A stretch of 64,000 nucleotides of DNA from Desulfocicer vacuolatum DSM 3385 (GTDB lineage: Bacteria; Desulfobacterota; Desulfobacteria; Desulfobacterales; Desulfobacteraceae), in assembly GCF_900176365.1 (NCBI RefSeq), contig NZ_FWXY01000019.1, positions 1 to 64,000 on the forward strand, read 5' to 3'. Below, piece by piece: positions 7,807 to 16,917 of the stretch (position 1 is the stretch's first letter; every line of letters begins with the position of its first letter). A model generated the notes under the pieces. It made no database searches, was not told where the DNA came from, and saw nothing but the letters and a program-made list of their open reading frames with translations. The position numbers and the translations under genes were made by a program.

Positions 7807-8908
7807 TAACCTCCATTATTTTACCGGGTGCAATCAGGGTGCCGTCCATTTGTCCGTAAAAATCTATGTTTTTACCTGCCAGGACCCTTTTAATCTCGTT
7901 GACATACTGGCCCAGATTCATCTCAATGACCACAATGCGTTTGTAGGCTTTGGCTTTTTCTTTTAACAATTTCTCCGGAACAGGCCAGATTGTTTTAAGG
8001 GAAAGAGAAGAAACCAAGGTGCCCTTTTTCTCCAGGGAAGCACAGGCATCATCCACAGCTCTGGACGTAACACCATAACTGATCACCAGGGTATCTGCCC
8101 CTTGTCGGTGATTTTCCTCAAAAAGGCTAAGGCGCTCTTCCGCTGCAAGAATTTTATTTTGCAGTCGTTCCTGGGAGGCACTGATCACTTCAGGATCAAT
8201 GGTAATATAACCGTCGGGGCCATGGGTGGAAGAGGTCTGACGCACCAGGGTTTTGCCACCAATGGGAAGAAAATCCGGGGCCTTATCGTCATCTGCTTCA
8301 AAGGGAACATAATTTTCGCCGGTGAAGGGCTTTCGTTCCACAAGGGGGGGAAGGGCTATGGCATCCAGATCCACACTTTCCCGGGTCATGCCGATCTCCT
8401 TATTAGAAGCAATAAACACAGGACACCGGAACTCCTCAGCGTAATTAAAGGCCTTAACCGTTAATTCATAGCAATCCCGGGCGTTCTTTGGAACCAGTAC
8501 AATCACAGGAACGCCGCCGGTGTTTCCCCATCTTAAAAATTGAATATCACTGTCTGCACCCCTGGTGGCAGATCCGGTGGAGGGACCCAGCCTTTGCACA
8601 TCCACAATCACCATGGGTATTTCACTGCCAATGGCAAAGGAAAGTTGTTCACTGTAGAGGCTGATTCCCGGACCGGATGTGGCGGTTAACACTTTTTTCC
8701 CTGCCATGGAAGCACCGATACAATATCCCATGGATGCAATTTCGTCTTCACCCTGTACACAAATCCCACCCTTGGGGGGCAGGAGTTTTAACATATTGGC
8801 AAAAACCGTGGTGGCGGGGGTAATTGGGTAGCCTGCAAAAAAGGAACAACCGGCAGCCATGGCACCCCGTGCAACTGCCTCATTTCCTTCCATGAATGAT
8901 AAAGCCAT
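7793..8908 (-). CDS. korA: 2-oxoacid:ferredoxin oxidoreductase alpha subunit
   Basis: The 371-residue protein is a KorA/VorA-type alpha subunit. FAGYPITPATTV near residue 24, EDEIASMGYCIGASMAGKKVLTATSGPG, and RLGPSTGSATRGADSD are the conserved pyrimidine-binding and active-site segments, and the C-terminal part (VISYGVTSRAVDDA) is the swivel-type domain. It is the first gene of the minus-strand transcript, with GGGAG upstream of its ATG. No 2[4Fe-4S] ferredoxin-like delta subunit gene adjoins it, as in two-subunit enzymes that donate to free ferredoxin. Confidence 0.85.
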   Translation of the reverse strand: MALSFMEGNEAVARGAMAAGCSFFAGYPITPATTVFANMLKLLPPKGGICVQGEDEIASMGYCIGASMAGKKVLTATSGPGISLYSEQLSFAIGSEIPMVIVDVQRLGPSTGSATRGADSDIQFLRWGNTGGVPVIVLVPKNARDCYELTVKAFNYAEEFRCPVFIASNKEIGMTRESVDLDAIALPPLVERKPFTGENYVPFEADDDKAPDFLPIGGKTLVRQTSSTHGPDGYITIDPEVISASQERLQNKILAAEERLSLFEENHRQGADTLVISYGVTSRAVDDACASLEKKGTLVSSLSLKTIWPVPEKLLKEKAKAYKRIVVIEMNLGQYVNEIKRVLAGKNIDFYGQMDGTLIAPGKIMEVIDNE

Positions 8909-8961
8909 TTTCTTCTCCCGTTGTATTTAACTCTTTACTTTGAATTTAAAATCGTCTATTC

Positions 8962-9052
8962 AATTATTTATTTGATTAAATATTTGATTGAATTACATAC
9001 TCATTAACAGAGCTCTCGAACAGAGTCAAGAGATTTAATCAAATAAATAATT
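8962..9052. promoter_or_regulatory. Candidate GntR operator: perfect 20-bp inverted repeat
   Basis: AATTATTTATTTGATTAAAT at 8962-8981 is repeated exactly in inverse orientation at 9033-9052, 51 bases apart. The core TTTGATT(A/G)AAT occurs a third time at 8983-8993. The sites lie in the 243-base divergent gap between korA and the GntR gene, where both promoters must be. They probably bind the GntR protein and could allow looping; this is an inference from position and symmetry. Confidence 0.6.
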
Positions 9053-9151
9053 ATATTTATCGAATGAATGGATATTTGTCTTGCATTTTCAGATCTTTTT
9101 CTATATTTAATGTTCTAAAATATTAAAATTAAATTAAAAATAAAATTAAAT

Positions 9152-9844
9152 ATGAGCCCAAAAAAAACAAAAAAAAGAAAAGAAGACTTCACCCAGGAAG
9201 CTTACATGGGGATTCGCAGGATGTTTTTCAATAATGAAATCATCCCCGGCCAAAAGATATCCTACCGGGATCTGGCCGAACGGCTGGGAATGAGCCCCAC
9301 CCCCATTATCCAGGCATTAAAACGCCTGGAATTCCAGGGACTGGTGAGGCATGAGCCCAATTGTGGATATTATACGGAAAATATCAGTATTGAAGAGATC
9401 ACTGAAATCTATGATTTCAGAAAAATTATCGAAGTTGCCCTTGTGGAAAAAACCATACAGAGGATGACCGCGGGAAAACTTGCAAAACTGAAAAAATCCC
9501 TGGACAGTCATCTCTGCGCCGTGCGGGACATCTACTTTAAAGACCGCCTTATAAGGGACAGGGAATTTCACATGTTTCTTGCCGAACTGTCAGGATGCAC
9601 CCTCCAAATAAACACCTTAAGGCATCTGTTTGACCTTCTCTATCTCAAGTACCGGGGAAATATTCTCTTTGTCACCCCCATGGATACGGTGGATGACCAA
9701 CACACAAAAATCTATGAGCACATTGCAGATAGAGACATTAAAGGTGCACAGCAGATCCTGGGCCAGCATATTTTAAATGTTAAAAAACATGCACTTATCA
9801 GCATTAACCGGGTGATTGAACAAAAATCCGCCCCCATGATTTAA
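9152..9844 (+). CDS. GntR family regulator, FCD subfamily
   Basis: The 230-residue protein has a lysine-rich start, a winged helix-turn-helix (about residues 15-75, with YRDLAERLGMSPTPIIQALKRLE) and a helical FCD effector domain containing EIYDFRKIIEVALVEK, a DREFH metal/ligand histidine and a late HTKIYEHI. FCD regulators usually sense organic acids or acyl-CoA-like metabolites and repress adjacent catabolic genes. It is divergent from the 2-oxoacid/glutaryl-CoA operon, its likely target. There is no clear ribosome site before 9152; the next ATG (9206) would cut into the HTH region, so the longer start is preferred. Confidence 0.85.
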   Translation: MSPKKTKKRKEDFTQEAYMGIRRMFFNNEIIPGQKISYRDLAERLGMSPTPIIQALKRLEFQGLVRHEPNCGYYTENISIEEITEIYDFRKIIEVALVEKTIQRMTAGKLAKLKKSLDSHLCAVRDIYFKDRLIRDREFHMFLAELSGCTLQINTLRHLFDLLYLKYRGNILFVTPMDTVDDQHTKIYEHIADRDIKGAQQILGQHILNVKKHALISINRVIEQKSAPMI

Positions 9845-10003
9845 AACGCCTTAAAAGAACTTATTCCTAAGATGAAAAACAAGGATTATCCAATAACAAA
9901 TTACAAAGATCCATCCATAATTTTTGAAACGACACTGTAAAAAAGGACCCTGCATTCATGGTCCATGGGAATAGTCAGCTAAAAGCACAGAGTCAACACT
10001 CCC

Positions 10004-10031
10004 TTGACAAAATCCAATGGGGCATTAAAAT
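10004..10031 (+). promoter_or_regulatory. Sigma-70-type promoter
   Basis: TTGACA and TAAAAT separated by 16 bases, ending 61 bases before the FmdB-like gene start. The elements match the vegetative consensus well. Confidence 0.5.
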
Positions 10032-10092
10032 ATTTAATTAATGTTTTTCCAATCAAAATGGTTAGATAACCGCAAAAATTAAGGATCATAAA

Positions 10093-10338
10093 ATGCCCAT
10101 ATTTGAATTTAAATGCTCAGATTGTGAAGAATTCTTTGAAGTCCTGTTCATGTCAGGTGACAATGAAAAAGAGATAAAATGCCCCAAGTGTGAAAGTTTT
10201 GCAGTGGAACGTGTTGTCAGCTCAACCAACTATGCCATGGGAGCCACATCGGCATCCCGGCAGCAGAAAGCCTCGGCCCAGACCCGAAATTGCTCCAGTG
10301 GTTCCTGCACCACCTATACGGTCCCCGGAGAGGCCTGA
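10093..10338 (+). CDS. FmdB-family zinc ribbon protein
   Basis: 81 residues. The first 45 form the FmdB/Zn-ribbon pattern: MPIFEFKCSDCEEFFEVL, then CPKCES, giving two CxxC pairs. This is followed by a Ser/Ala/Gln-rich tail with a CSSGSC motif. The family was named from an amidase/formamidase regulator, but most members have no proven role. AAGGAT precedes the ATG. It stands alone upstream of the citrate synthase gene with no evident functional link. Confidence 0.8.
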   Translation: MPIFEFKCSDCEEFFEVLFMSGDNEKEIKCPKCESFAVERVVSSTNYAMGATSASRQQKASAQTRNCSSGSCTTYTVPGEA

Positions 10339-10584
10339 GGATAATTGCAAACACAAACGTATTTCTCAATATATCGGCCATCCTGACCTGAAACCAAAGG
10401 ATGGCTGATACTGGCACATCATTCATAGTCCAGAATAAGAATTCGTTATTGATGCGCACAGATTCCCACAGCCGGGATGGCCACCATTGAGACCACATTC
10501 AACCCCCGATCCATCCATTCCCCAACTGTCTTGGTTGGGATGGCCCCCCAGGAAAATTACCAGAAAAACCCCAAGGAGACCACA

Positions 10585-11895
10585 ATGACACAGTCCGCAA
10601 CTCTTACCATTGATGGTAAAACCTATGAATTACCTGTTATTCAAGGAAGCGAAGGTGAAAGAGCCATTGACATCCGAAAGCTGCGCCAGGATACCGGGTT
10701 AATAACCTTTGACCCGGGTTTTGGCAACACCGGCAGCTGCAAAAGTGCCATTACTTTCATGAACGGGGAAAAGGGAATCCTGCGGTACCGGGGTATTCCC
10801 ATTGAACAACTGGCAGAGAACTCCACCTTTGTGGAGACCGCTTATTTGTTGATCAATGGTAATCTTCCGGACAGAAAAACGCTCACCCGAACAAGTGTCA
10901 TGCTCAGTGACTTTTCTCTGTTACACGAAGATATGAAATTCTTTTACCAGAATTTTCCCAGAAAGGCCCATCCCATGGGCATTCTCTCCGCCATGGTCAA
11001 TGCCCTGAGAAGCTTTTACCCGGAACTCATTGATCTGGATGAAGATCTCAACTTTACTTTCCTTCGCCTCATTTCCAAGGTAAGGACCATGGCTGCCATG
11101 GCTTATAAAATCTCCCGGGGGCACAAAGTGGTTTACCCCCGGCCGGATTACTCCTATTGTGCCAATTTTCTTCACATGATGTTTGACAGCCCGGTGATTC
11201 CATATCAAATGGATGACGACCTTGTGGACGCACTGAACGTATTCTGGATTCTCCATGCAGATCATGAGCAAAATTGTTCCACAGCTGCGGTGCGGGTGGT
11301 GGGAAGTGGAAAAGTAAATATCTATGCAGCCTTGTCTGCCGGCATCTCCGCCCTGTGGGGTCCCCTGCACGGCGGGGCAAATCAGGCTGTCATTCAAATG
11401 TTAGAATCCATACAGCAGGAGGGATTGAGCATTCCCCAGGTCATTGCAAAGGCCAAGGATAAAAATGATCCTTTCAGACTCATGGGGTTTGGCCACCGGG
11501 TGTATAAAACCTATGACCCCAGGGCTAAAATCATGAAAAAGATATGCGATAAGGTGTTATCAAGGTGCAAACACCTGGATTCCTTGCTCAACACCGCCAT
11601 GGAACTGGAAGCGGCAGCCCTGTCAGATGCCTACTTCCAGGAAAAAAATCTCTATCCCAATGTGGATTTTTACAGCGGCATTGTTCTCCGGGCCATGGGA
11701 ATTCCCACCAATATGTTCACTGTGATGTTTGCCATTGGTAGATTACCGGGCTGGATTGCCCAGTGGAGAGAAGATATGCTGGATTCCAATCAGAAAATCA
11801 GCCGTCCCCGGCAGATATACATGGGGGAAAATATCAGGGATTATACCCCCATTGATGAACGGCCTGCCACTATTTATCACACAGGAGCACACTGA
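10585..11895 (+). CDS. gltA: Citrate synthase (type II, GltA-like)
   Basis: A 436-residue enzyme condensing acetyl-CoA and oxaloacetate. Family motifs are GEKGILRYRGIPIEQLA, GPLHGGANQAVIQML with the substrate histidine, MGFGHRVYKTYDPRA with catalytic His/Arg, and NVDFYSGIVLRAMGIP with the catalytic aspartate. Translation from an upstream ATG (10477) would add 36 non-conserved residues; the ATG at 10585 has AAGGAG just upstream and begins the expected N-terminus (MTQSATLTIDGK). It fits oxidation of acetyl-CoA through the TCA cycle in Desulfobacter-type organisms. Confidence 0.93.
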   Translation: MTQSATLTIDGKTYELPVIQGSEGERAIDIRKLRQDTGLITFDPGFGNTGSCKSAITFMNGEKGILRYRGIPIEQLAENSTFVETAYLLINGNLPDRKTLTRTSVMLSDFSLLHEDMKFFYQNFPRKAHPMGILSAMVNALRSFYPELIDLDEDLNFTFLRLISKVRTMAAMAYKISRGHKVVYPRPDYSYCANFLHMMFDSPVIPYQMDDDLVDALNVFWILHADHEQNCSTAAVRVVGSGKVNIYAALSAGISALWGPLHGGANQAVIQMLESIQQEGLSIPQVIAKAKDKNDPFRLMGFGHRVYKTYDPRAKIMKKICDKVLSRCKHLDSLLNTAMELEAAALSDAYFQEKNLYPNVDFYSGIVLRAMGIPTNMFTVMFAIGRLPGWIAQWREDMLDSNQKISRPRQIYMGENIRDYTPIDERPATIYHTGAH

Positions 11896-11897
11896 TC

Positions 11898-12300
11898 CTC
11901 TGCCCATGGCAGTTTTTCTATAAGAAAGAGTATATAAACCGAACACTCTTTCATGCTTCGTTGTGGGCAGGACGAGATCAGAATACGGTCTGCCCGTGGC
12001 AGTTTTATATGAAAAAGCGGGTGCTGGGTATTAGGTTCTGGGTATTCACAGCAACTATTTTTTCATTATTCGTTGTGGCTGGTGCTTACAGCCATGTGGG
12101 TTTATATAAAAATGCAGCCTCCAAGGCAAGCAAGCTAAGGCAGAGCCGCCCCCTATGGGCAATAGGAACCGGACAATTGAGCTGTCTACAGTTCCGGTCC
12201 GGTCCCCATTGCCCCTCGGGAGGGCGGCATAATACCATTTGGCTCCGCGTCTACGACCCTATATTTGTTGTGCCCGTCAGAAGTACCCGGTATTTAAAAA
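11898..12300. repeat. Cluster of A, B and C intergenic repeats
   Basis: The gap between convergent gltA and uraA is almost filled by repeats: a half family A copy right after the gltA stop (11898-11923), a full A copy (11957-12010), a degenerate A copy (12068-12112), a B hairpin element (12113-12256) with CAATTGAGCTGTCTACAG at its centre, and a C-like piece (12257-12297). No coding potential is convincing. Confidence 0.65.
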
Positions 12301-12305
12301 CCGTC

Positions 12306-13556
12306 TCAGGCAGACTTGCGCCCCGGCAAAACCAGATTCATTACAACCCCGAGGATACCTGCAAGTCCAATGCCCTGGAGGGTAAATTCACCGGCAGAAA
12401 AAGTCATGCCGCCAATACCAAAAACAAGAATCAAGGCAACAATGGAAAGATTCCGGGCCTCGGTGAGGTCCTCACCGGATTTCACCAGGGTATTTAACCC
12501 GATGACCATGATGGCCCCGAAAAGCAACAGCATGATACCGCCCATGACAGGTGCCGGCACGGTCTGTAACAATGCCCCCACCTTACCCACAAAGGCCAGC
12601 AAAATGGCCACAATGGCAGCCCAGGTCATCACCGCAGGATTAAAAACCCGGGTAAGGGCAACGGCCCCGGTGACCTCGGAGTAAGTGGTGTTTGGAGGCC
12701 CTCCGAGAAAGGCGGCAAAGGAGGTGGCAAGACCATCTCCCAGCATGGTGTTTTCAATGCCCGGATCTTTAACATAATCCTTACCCGTGACCCCGCCAAT
12801 GGCCAGCACATCGCCAAAATGCTCTATGGCCGGGGCAATGGCAATGGGGACAATGTAAAAAACCGCCTGGAGGTTCCACTCGGGAAAGACAAATTCAGGC
12901 ATGGCAAACCAGGCCGCCTTGGAAACCGCAGAAAAATCCACAATCCCAAATAACAGGCTGAGCACATACCCAGTGACAATGCCACACAAAATGGGAATCA
13001 ACCGTAAAATTCCCTTACCCAGTATGGATACCAGCACCGTGGCGGCAAGGGATGTCAAGGAGATAAACATGGCAGTCCTCTGGGGAAAAAGCACAAAGGA
13101 GGCATCTCCGGTTTTTCCCATGGCCATGTTCACGGCAACAGGTGCAAGAATAAGACCGATGACCATGATAACAGGTCCTGTGACCACCGGAGGCAGAACC
13201 CTTTTAATCACATCACTGCCCTGCCATCGGATAAGAAAACTCAGACAGATATAAACAAAACCTGCGGCACACAATCCGCACATGGTGCCGGGAATCCCCC
13301 AGGTTTTCACCCCATACATGATGGGGGGCAGAAAGGCAAAGGAGGAGGCCAGGAAAATGGGAATTTTCCCCCGGGTCACCACCTGAAAAATCAAGGTACC
13401 GGCCCCGGCGGTGAAGAGTGCCACATTGGGATTCAGCCCCGTTAAAAGCGGCACCAATACCAGGGCACCAAACGCCACAAAAAGCATCTGGGCCCCCAGA
13501 AGACAATCCTTGGGCCTGAAATCATAGGTTGCTGGTGAAATTTGATCCTGGGACAT
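12306..13556 (-). CDS. uraA: Uracil permease (NCS2 family)
   Basis: A 416-residue polytopic membrane transporter. The nucleobase-binding motifs of UraA are present: PAIEHFGDVLAIG (Glu in TM8) and GGPPNTTYSEVTGA (Glu in TM10). The hydrophobic pattern fits 14 helices. The gene follows upp on the minus strand with an 8-base gap, so uracil uptake and its conversion to UMP are co-expressed. Two adjacent ATGs exist; AGGAGG is only one base from the first, so the second (13556) is preferred. Confidence 0.92.
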   Translation of the reverse strand: MSQDQISPATYDFRPKDCLLGAQMLFVAFGALVLVPLLTGLNPNVALFTAGAGTLIFQVVTRGKIPIFLASSFAFLPPIMYGVKTWGIPGTMCGLCAAGFVYICLSFLIRWQGSDVIKRVLPPVVTGPVIMVIGLILAPVAVNMAMGKTGDASFVLFPQRTAMFISLTSLAATVLVSILGKGILRLIPILCGIVTGYVLSLLFGIVDFSAVSKAAWFAMPEFVFPEWNLQAVFYIVPIAIAPAIEHFGDVLAIGGVTGKDYVKDPGIENTMLGDGLATSFAAFLGGPPNTTYSEVTGAVALTRVFNPAVMTWAAIVAILLAFVGKVGALLQTVPAPVMGGIMLLLFGAIMVIGLNTLVKSGEDLTEARNLSIVALILVFGIGGMTFSAGEFTLQGIGLAGILGVVMNLVLPGRKSA

Positions 13557-13564
13557 CATTCCTC

Positions 13565-14191
13565 CTATTTTGTTCCAAAAATTTTATCACCGGCATCACC
13601 AAGACCCGGCAGAATATACCCCACCTCGTTGAGACGCTCATCAATGGCGGCCACATAAATGTCCACATCCGGATGTTTCTCTTCCACCTTGGCAATCCCT
13701 TCGGGGGCTGCCACCAGAAAAAGCCCCATGATTTTGGTACAGCCTGATTCCTTTAAGAGATCAATGGTGGCAATGAGGGTCCCGCCGGTGGCCAGCATGG
13801 GGTCCAGGATCAAAGCCGTTCTTTTTTCCATGGCGCTGGCTGTTTTCACATAGTATTGAACCGGTTGCAGGGTCTCTTCATTTCTGTAAAATCCCACCAC
13901 ACTGACCTTGGCAGAAGGAATCAGATCAATCACTCCGTCCATCATGCCAAGACCGGCCCGGAGAATGGGAACAATGGTGATTTTTTTGCCTTTTATCCTT
14001 TCCACGTCAACATCCCCGGCCCATCCCTGGATGGTCTGGGTTTCGGTTTCAAGATTTTTGGTGGCTTCGTAGGTAAGAAGGCGGGCCACCTCCGATGATA
14101 AATCTCTGAAATCCTTTGTGGAAACGTCTTTTTCCCGCATCAGACCCAACTTGTGTTTGATCAGGGGGTGGTTTGCAACATGCACTGCCAT
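13565..14191 (-). CDS. upp: Uracil phosphoribosyltransferase
   Basis: 208 residues, the usual Upp length. It converts uracil and PRPP to UMP. The PRPP-binding motif reads [12 protein letters not shown], preceded by [13 protein letters not shown], and the uracil-binding tail [17 protein letters not shown] is intact. AAGGAGG is well placed before the ATG. It forms an operon with uraA. Confidence 0.95.
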   Translation of the reverse strand: MAVHVANHPLIKHKLGLMREKDVSTKDFRDLSSEVARLLTYEATKNLETETQTIQGWAGDVDVERIKGKKITIVPILRAGLGMMDGVIDLIPSAKVSVVGFYRNEETLQPVQYYVKTASAMEKRTALILDPMLATGGTLIATIDLLKESGCTKIMGLFLVAAPEGIAKVEEKHPDVDIYVAAIDERLNEVGYILPGLGDAGDKIFGTK

Positions 14192-14273
14192 GGAGATCCT
14201 CCTTGTGCTTATTTTATAAGTTAATTATAATGAATGTTTGACAAGCTTCATTTACCGGACATGGATTTGGGCA

Positions 14274-14295
14274 ACATCCCCACGCGTGGGGTGTC
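14274..14295. promoter_or_regulatory. 22-bp palindrome in the divergent upp/priA gap
   Basis: ACATCCCCACGCGTGGGGTG forms a near-perfect palindrome centred on CGCG, 83 bases from upp and 176 from priA. No T tract follows on either strand, so an operator or protein-binding site is more likely than a terminator. The binding factor is unknown. Confidence 0.4.
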
Positions 14296-14470
14296 TAAAA
14301 TGTGAGCGCCTGTTGCCCTGCATTAATGATAAATTCACCAAGGATGTCGAATTTTTTAAACAATTGACAAATCTTTTAAAGATAGAAAAAAACCACTGCT
14401 ACAGTCAAGGAAAATGATCAAAAAACAGCCATGTATTGAATTTTTTCCTGTTTTGTGGTGAAACAGGCCC

Positions 14471-16909
14471 ATGAACACGTTCCCCTACATTGATGTGGCA
14501 GTGGCCCTGCCTGTTACCAACACCTATGTGTATAAAGTGCCGGATCATTTCAGACACATTGCACTTCCGGGCATGCGTGCCCTGGTACCCTTTGGCCGCC
14601 GCAGGCTCACCGGATACATCCTTGGATTTCAAAAAGACAGTGGCGGATACCAGGCAAAGTCAATCCTGGATCTGCCGGATGATATTCCCCTTTTTCCACC
14701 ATCCATGATTCCTCTTTTTCAATGGATCTCCCGGTATTACATCCATCCCCTGGGAGAAGTCATTAAAACAGCTCTTCCCGTGGGACTGAACCGATATGAT
14801 GTATCCACCCTCACCCTCACCCCGGAGGGAAAAGATGCCCTTGCAACCAACGCCCTTACCCCCCGGGAACGCGAAATTCTCCACACCTTGAAAAAAAAAG
14901 GACCTCTGCCGATTAAGGGATTTACCTCGGCAAAGAACAGCAGCGGCATCCATGCCCTGATCAAAAAGATGGCCACTCAAAAGCTGATCCAGGTCGCTAC
15001 CAAATTAAAAAAAGACCAGATCCACATGAAAAAAGAGGCCTTTTATCGCCATGAGCAGTTAGCACCTGCCACGGTGAAACTCTCTGCCAAACGCAGGCTT
15101 CTACTGGATCTTGTGGCCCGGAACAAAGAAATTGCCCTGTCAGAATTAAAAAAAGAGATCCCCACGGCGCCAAAACTTGCAAAAATTCTGGAAAACCAGG
15201 GCTATATCCAGCGGTTTGAAAAACAGGTATTTCGGGATCCGTTGGGAGAACCGGTGATCCCGGACATTCCCCCAGCTCTCACCCGGGAACAAAAGGAGGT
15301 GGTGGACCAGGTCCGAAACAAAATGGACCAAGGATTTCACAGTTATCTTCTGTCCGGGGTCACAGGCAGCGGCAAAACCGAAGTGTACATGCGCCTTGTC
15401 TCCCTGGCAGAAAAAAAAGGAAAGGGTGCCATTGTGCTGGTGCCGGAAATTTCCCTGATCACCCAGACCGAACGACGTTTCCGGGCACGATTCGGCAACC
15501 GCATTGCCGTGCTGCACAGCAAACTCACCAAAGGAGAACTCCTGGACCAGTGGCACCGGATACTCAAAGGGGATGTTTCCATTGTCATAGGTGCCCGCTC
15601 CGCCATATTTGCCCCCCTTGAGTCCGTTGGTATCATCATTGTGGACGAAGAGCACGACGCATCTTATAAACAGGAATCCGGACTTCGGTACAATGCCAGG
15701 GACCTTGCCGTTGTCCGTGCCAAGTTTTGTGATATTCCAGTGGTGCTGGGTTCTGCAACCCCCTCCATGCAATCCTATTATAATGCCTGCCAGGGAAAAT
15801 TTACGGAACTGAAACTCCAAAAAAGGGTCAACCGACGTCCCCTGCCGGAAATTCACATGGTGGATCTGAGAAAATATAAAGACTTCAGGGGCACGGAAAA
15901 AATCATCACCCCGGAACTTTCCCGGGAAATTCATGGATGCCTCACACGGGGGGAGCAGACTTTGATTTTTCTCAACCGACGGGGCTTTGCCACCTTTCCT
16001 GTATGTGAGTCCTGTGGAGAAACCATCAAATGCCGGTTTTGTGATGTCACCATGACCCTGCACAAAGATACCGATGAATTTCGATGCCATCTGTGTGGAT
16101 TTGCCACCGGCATGTATCAAAAATGCACCCACTGCGGTGCCTCCCGGGTGAAACCACTGGGGTTTGGCACGGAAAAAATCGAAGCCATGCTCAAAACAAT
16201 GTTCCCCGAGGCCCGGGTGGCCCGTCTGGACCAGGACACAGGCAGTAAAAAAGGGGCCACCATCCGCATCCTGAAACAGGTACAGAACCGCACCGTTGAT
16301 ATCATTGTGGGCACCCAGATGCTGGCCAAGGGCCATGACTTTCCCGCCATCACCCTGGTGGGCATCATCTGTGCGGACATGTCTTTGAATTTTCCTGATT
16401 TTCGCTCCGGGGAAAGGACCTTTCAGCTGCTGGCCCAGGTGGCCGGGCGGGCGGGTAGAGGGGATCTGCCTGGCAAGGTGATCATGCAGACCTACACTCC
16501 GGATCACTTCAGCATTGAAGCTTCAAAAAATCAAGATTTCATGGAATTTTACACCCGGGAATTCCCCTTTCGCCAGGCCCTTTCCTATCCGCCGGTGTCC
16601 AGGATCATTCAATTTAAAATATCCGGTATAAACAAAGAAAAAGTAGAGAAACATGCGCTGATGGTGGGGCAGTTATGCCAACGCCTGATACAGGAAAAGA
16701 TGCCCTCTTCCCATGCCGTTGAGATGCTGGGCCCCATTGAGGCCGGTATTCCTAAGATTGCCCTGAGGTACCGATGGCAACTCCTGATCAAAAGCCCTTC
16801 AGCAACGGCCTTGAACCGGCTTGTCACCCGGATGACCTCAGATAAAAAAGCCTTTGCATCAAAAGAGGTAAAGGTTTCCATTGATGTAGACCCTTATTTC
16901 ATGTTGTAG
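14471..16909 (+). CDS. priA: Primosomal protein N' (PriA helicase)
   Basis: An 812-residue replication-restart helicase. The N-terminal DNA-binding part starts with VAVALPVTNTYVYKVPD. Helicase motifs include GVTGSGKTEVYM (Walker A), VDEEHDASYKQ (motif II) and GSATPS (motif III). The zinc-binding insertion holds four CxxC pairs (CESC, CRFC, CHLC, CTHC), and GTQMLAKGHDFP and QVAGRAGR close the second RecA domain. The start has only a weak ribosome site. pabA follows after 8 bases. Confidence 0.95.
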   Translation: MNTFPYIDVAVALPVTNTYVYKVPDHFRHIALPGMRALVPFGRRRLTGYILGFQKDSGGYQAKSILDLPDDIPLFPPSMIPLFQWISRYYIHPLGEVIKTALPVGLNRYDVSTLTLTPEGKDALATNALTPREREILHTLKKKGPLPIKGFTSAKNSSGIHALIKKMATQKLIQVATKLKKDQIHMKKEAFYRHEQLAPATVKLSAKRRLLLDLVARNKEIALSELKKEIPTAPKLAKILENQGYIQRFEKQVFRDPLGEPVIPDIPPALTREQKEVVDQVRNKMDQGFHSYLLSGVTGSGKTEVYMRLVSLAEKKGKGAIVLVPEISLITQTERRFRARFGNRIAVLHSKLTKGELLDQWHRILKGDVSIVIGARSAIFAPLESVGIIIVDEEHDASYKQESGLRYNARDLAVVRAKFCDIPVVLGSATPSMQSYYNACQGKFTELKLQKRVNRRPLPEIHMVDLRKYKDFRGTEKIITPELSREIHGCLTRGEQTLIFLNRRGFATFPVCESCGETIKCRFCDVTMTLHKDTDEFRCHLCGFATGMYQKCTHCGASRVKPLGFGTEKIEAMLKTMFPEARVARLDQDTGSKKGATIRILKQVQNRTVDIIVGTQMLAKGHDFPAITLVGIICADMSLNFPDFRSGERTFQLLAQVAGRAGRGDLPGKVIMQTYTPDHFSIEASKNQDFMEFYTREFPFRQALSYPPVSRIIQFKISGINKEKVEKHALMVGQLCQRLIQEKMPSSHAVEMLGPIEAGIPKIALRYRWQLLIKSPSATALNRLVTRMTSDKKAFASKEVKVSIDVDPYFML

Positions 16910-16917
16910 GAGAAAGA

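Noticed and set aside
15146-16507. 453-codon open frame antisense to priA
   Set aside because: Fully overlaps conserved helicase motifs of priA and has no own ribosome site or motif.
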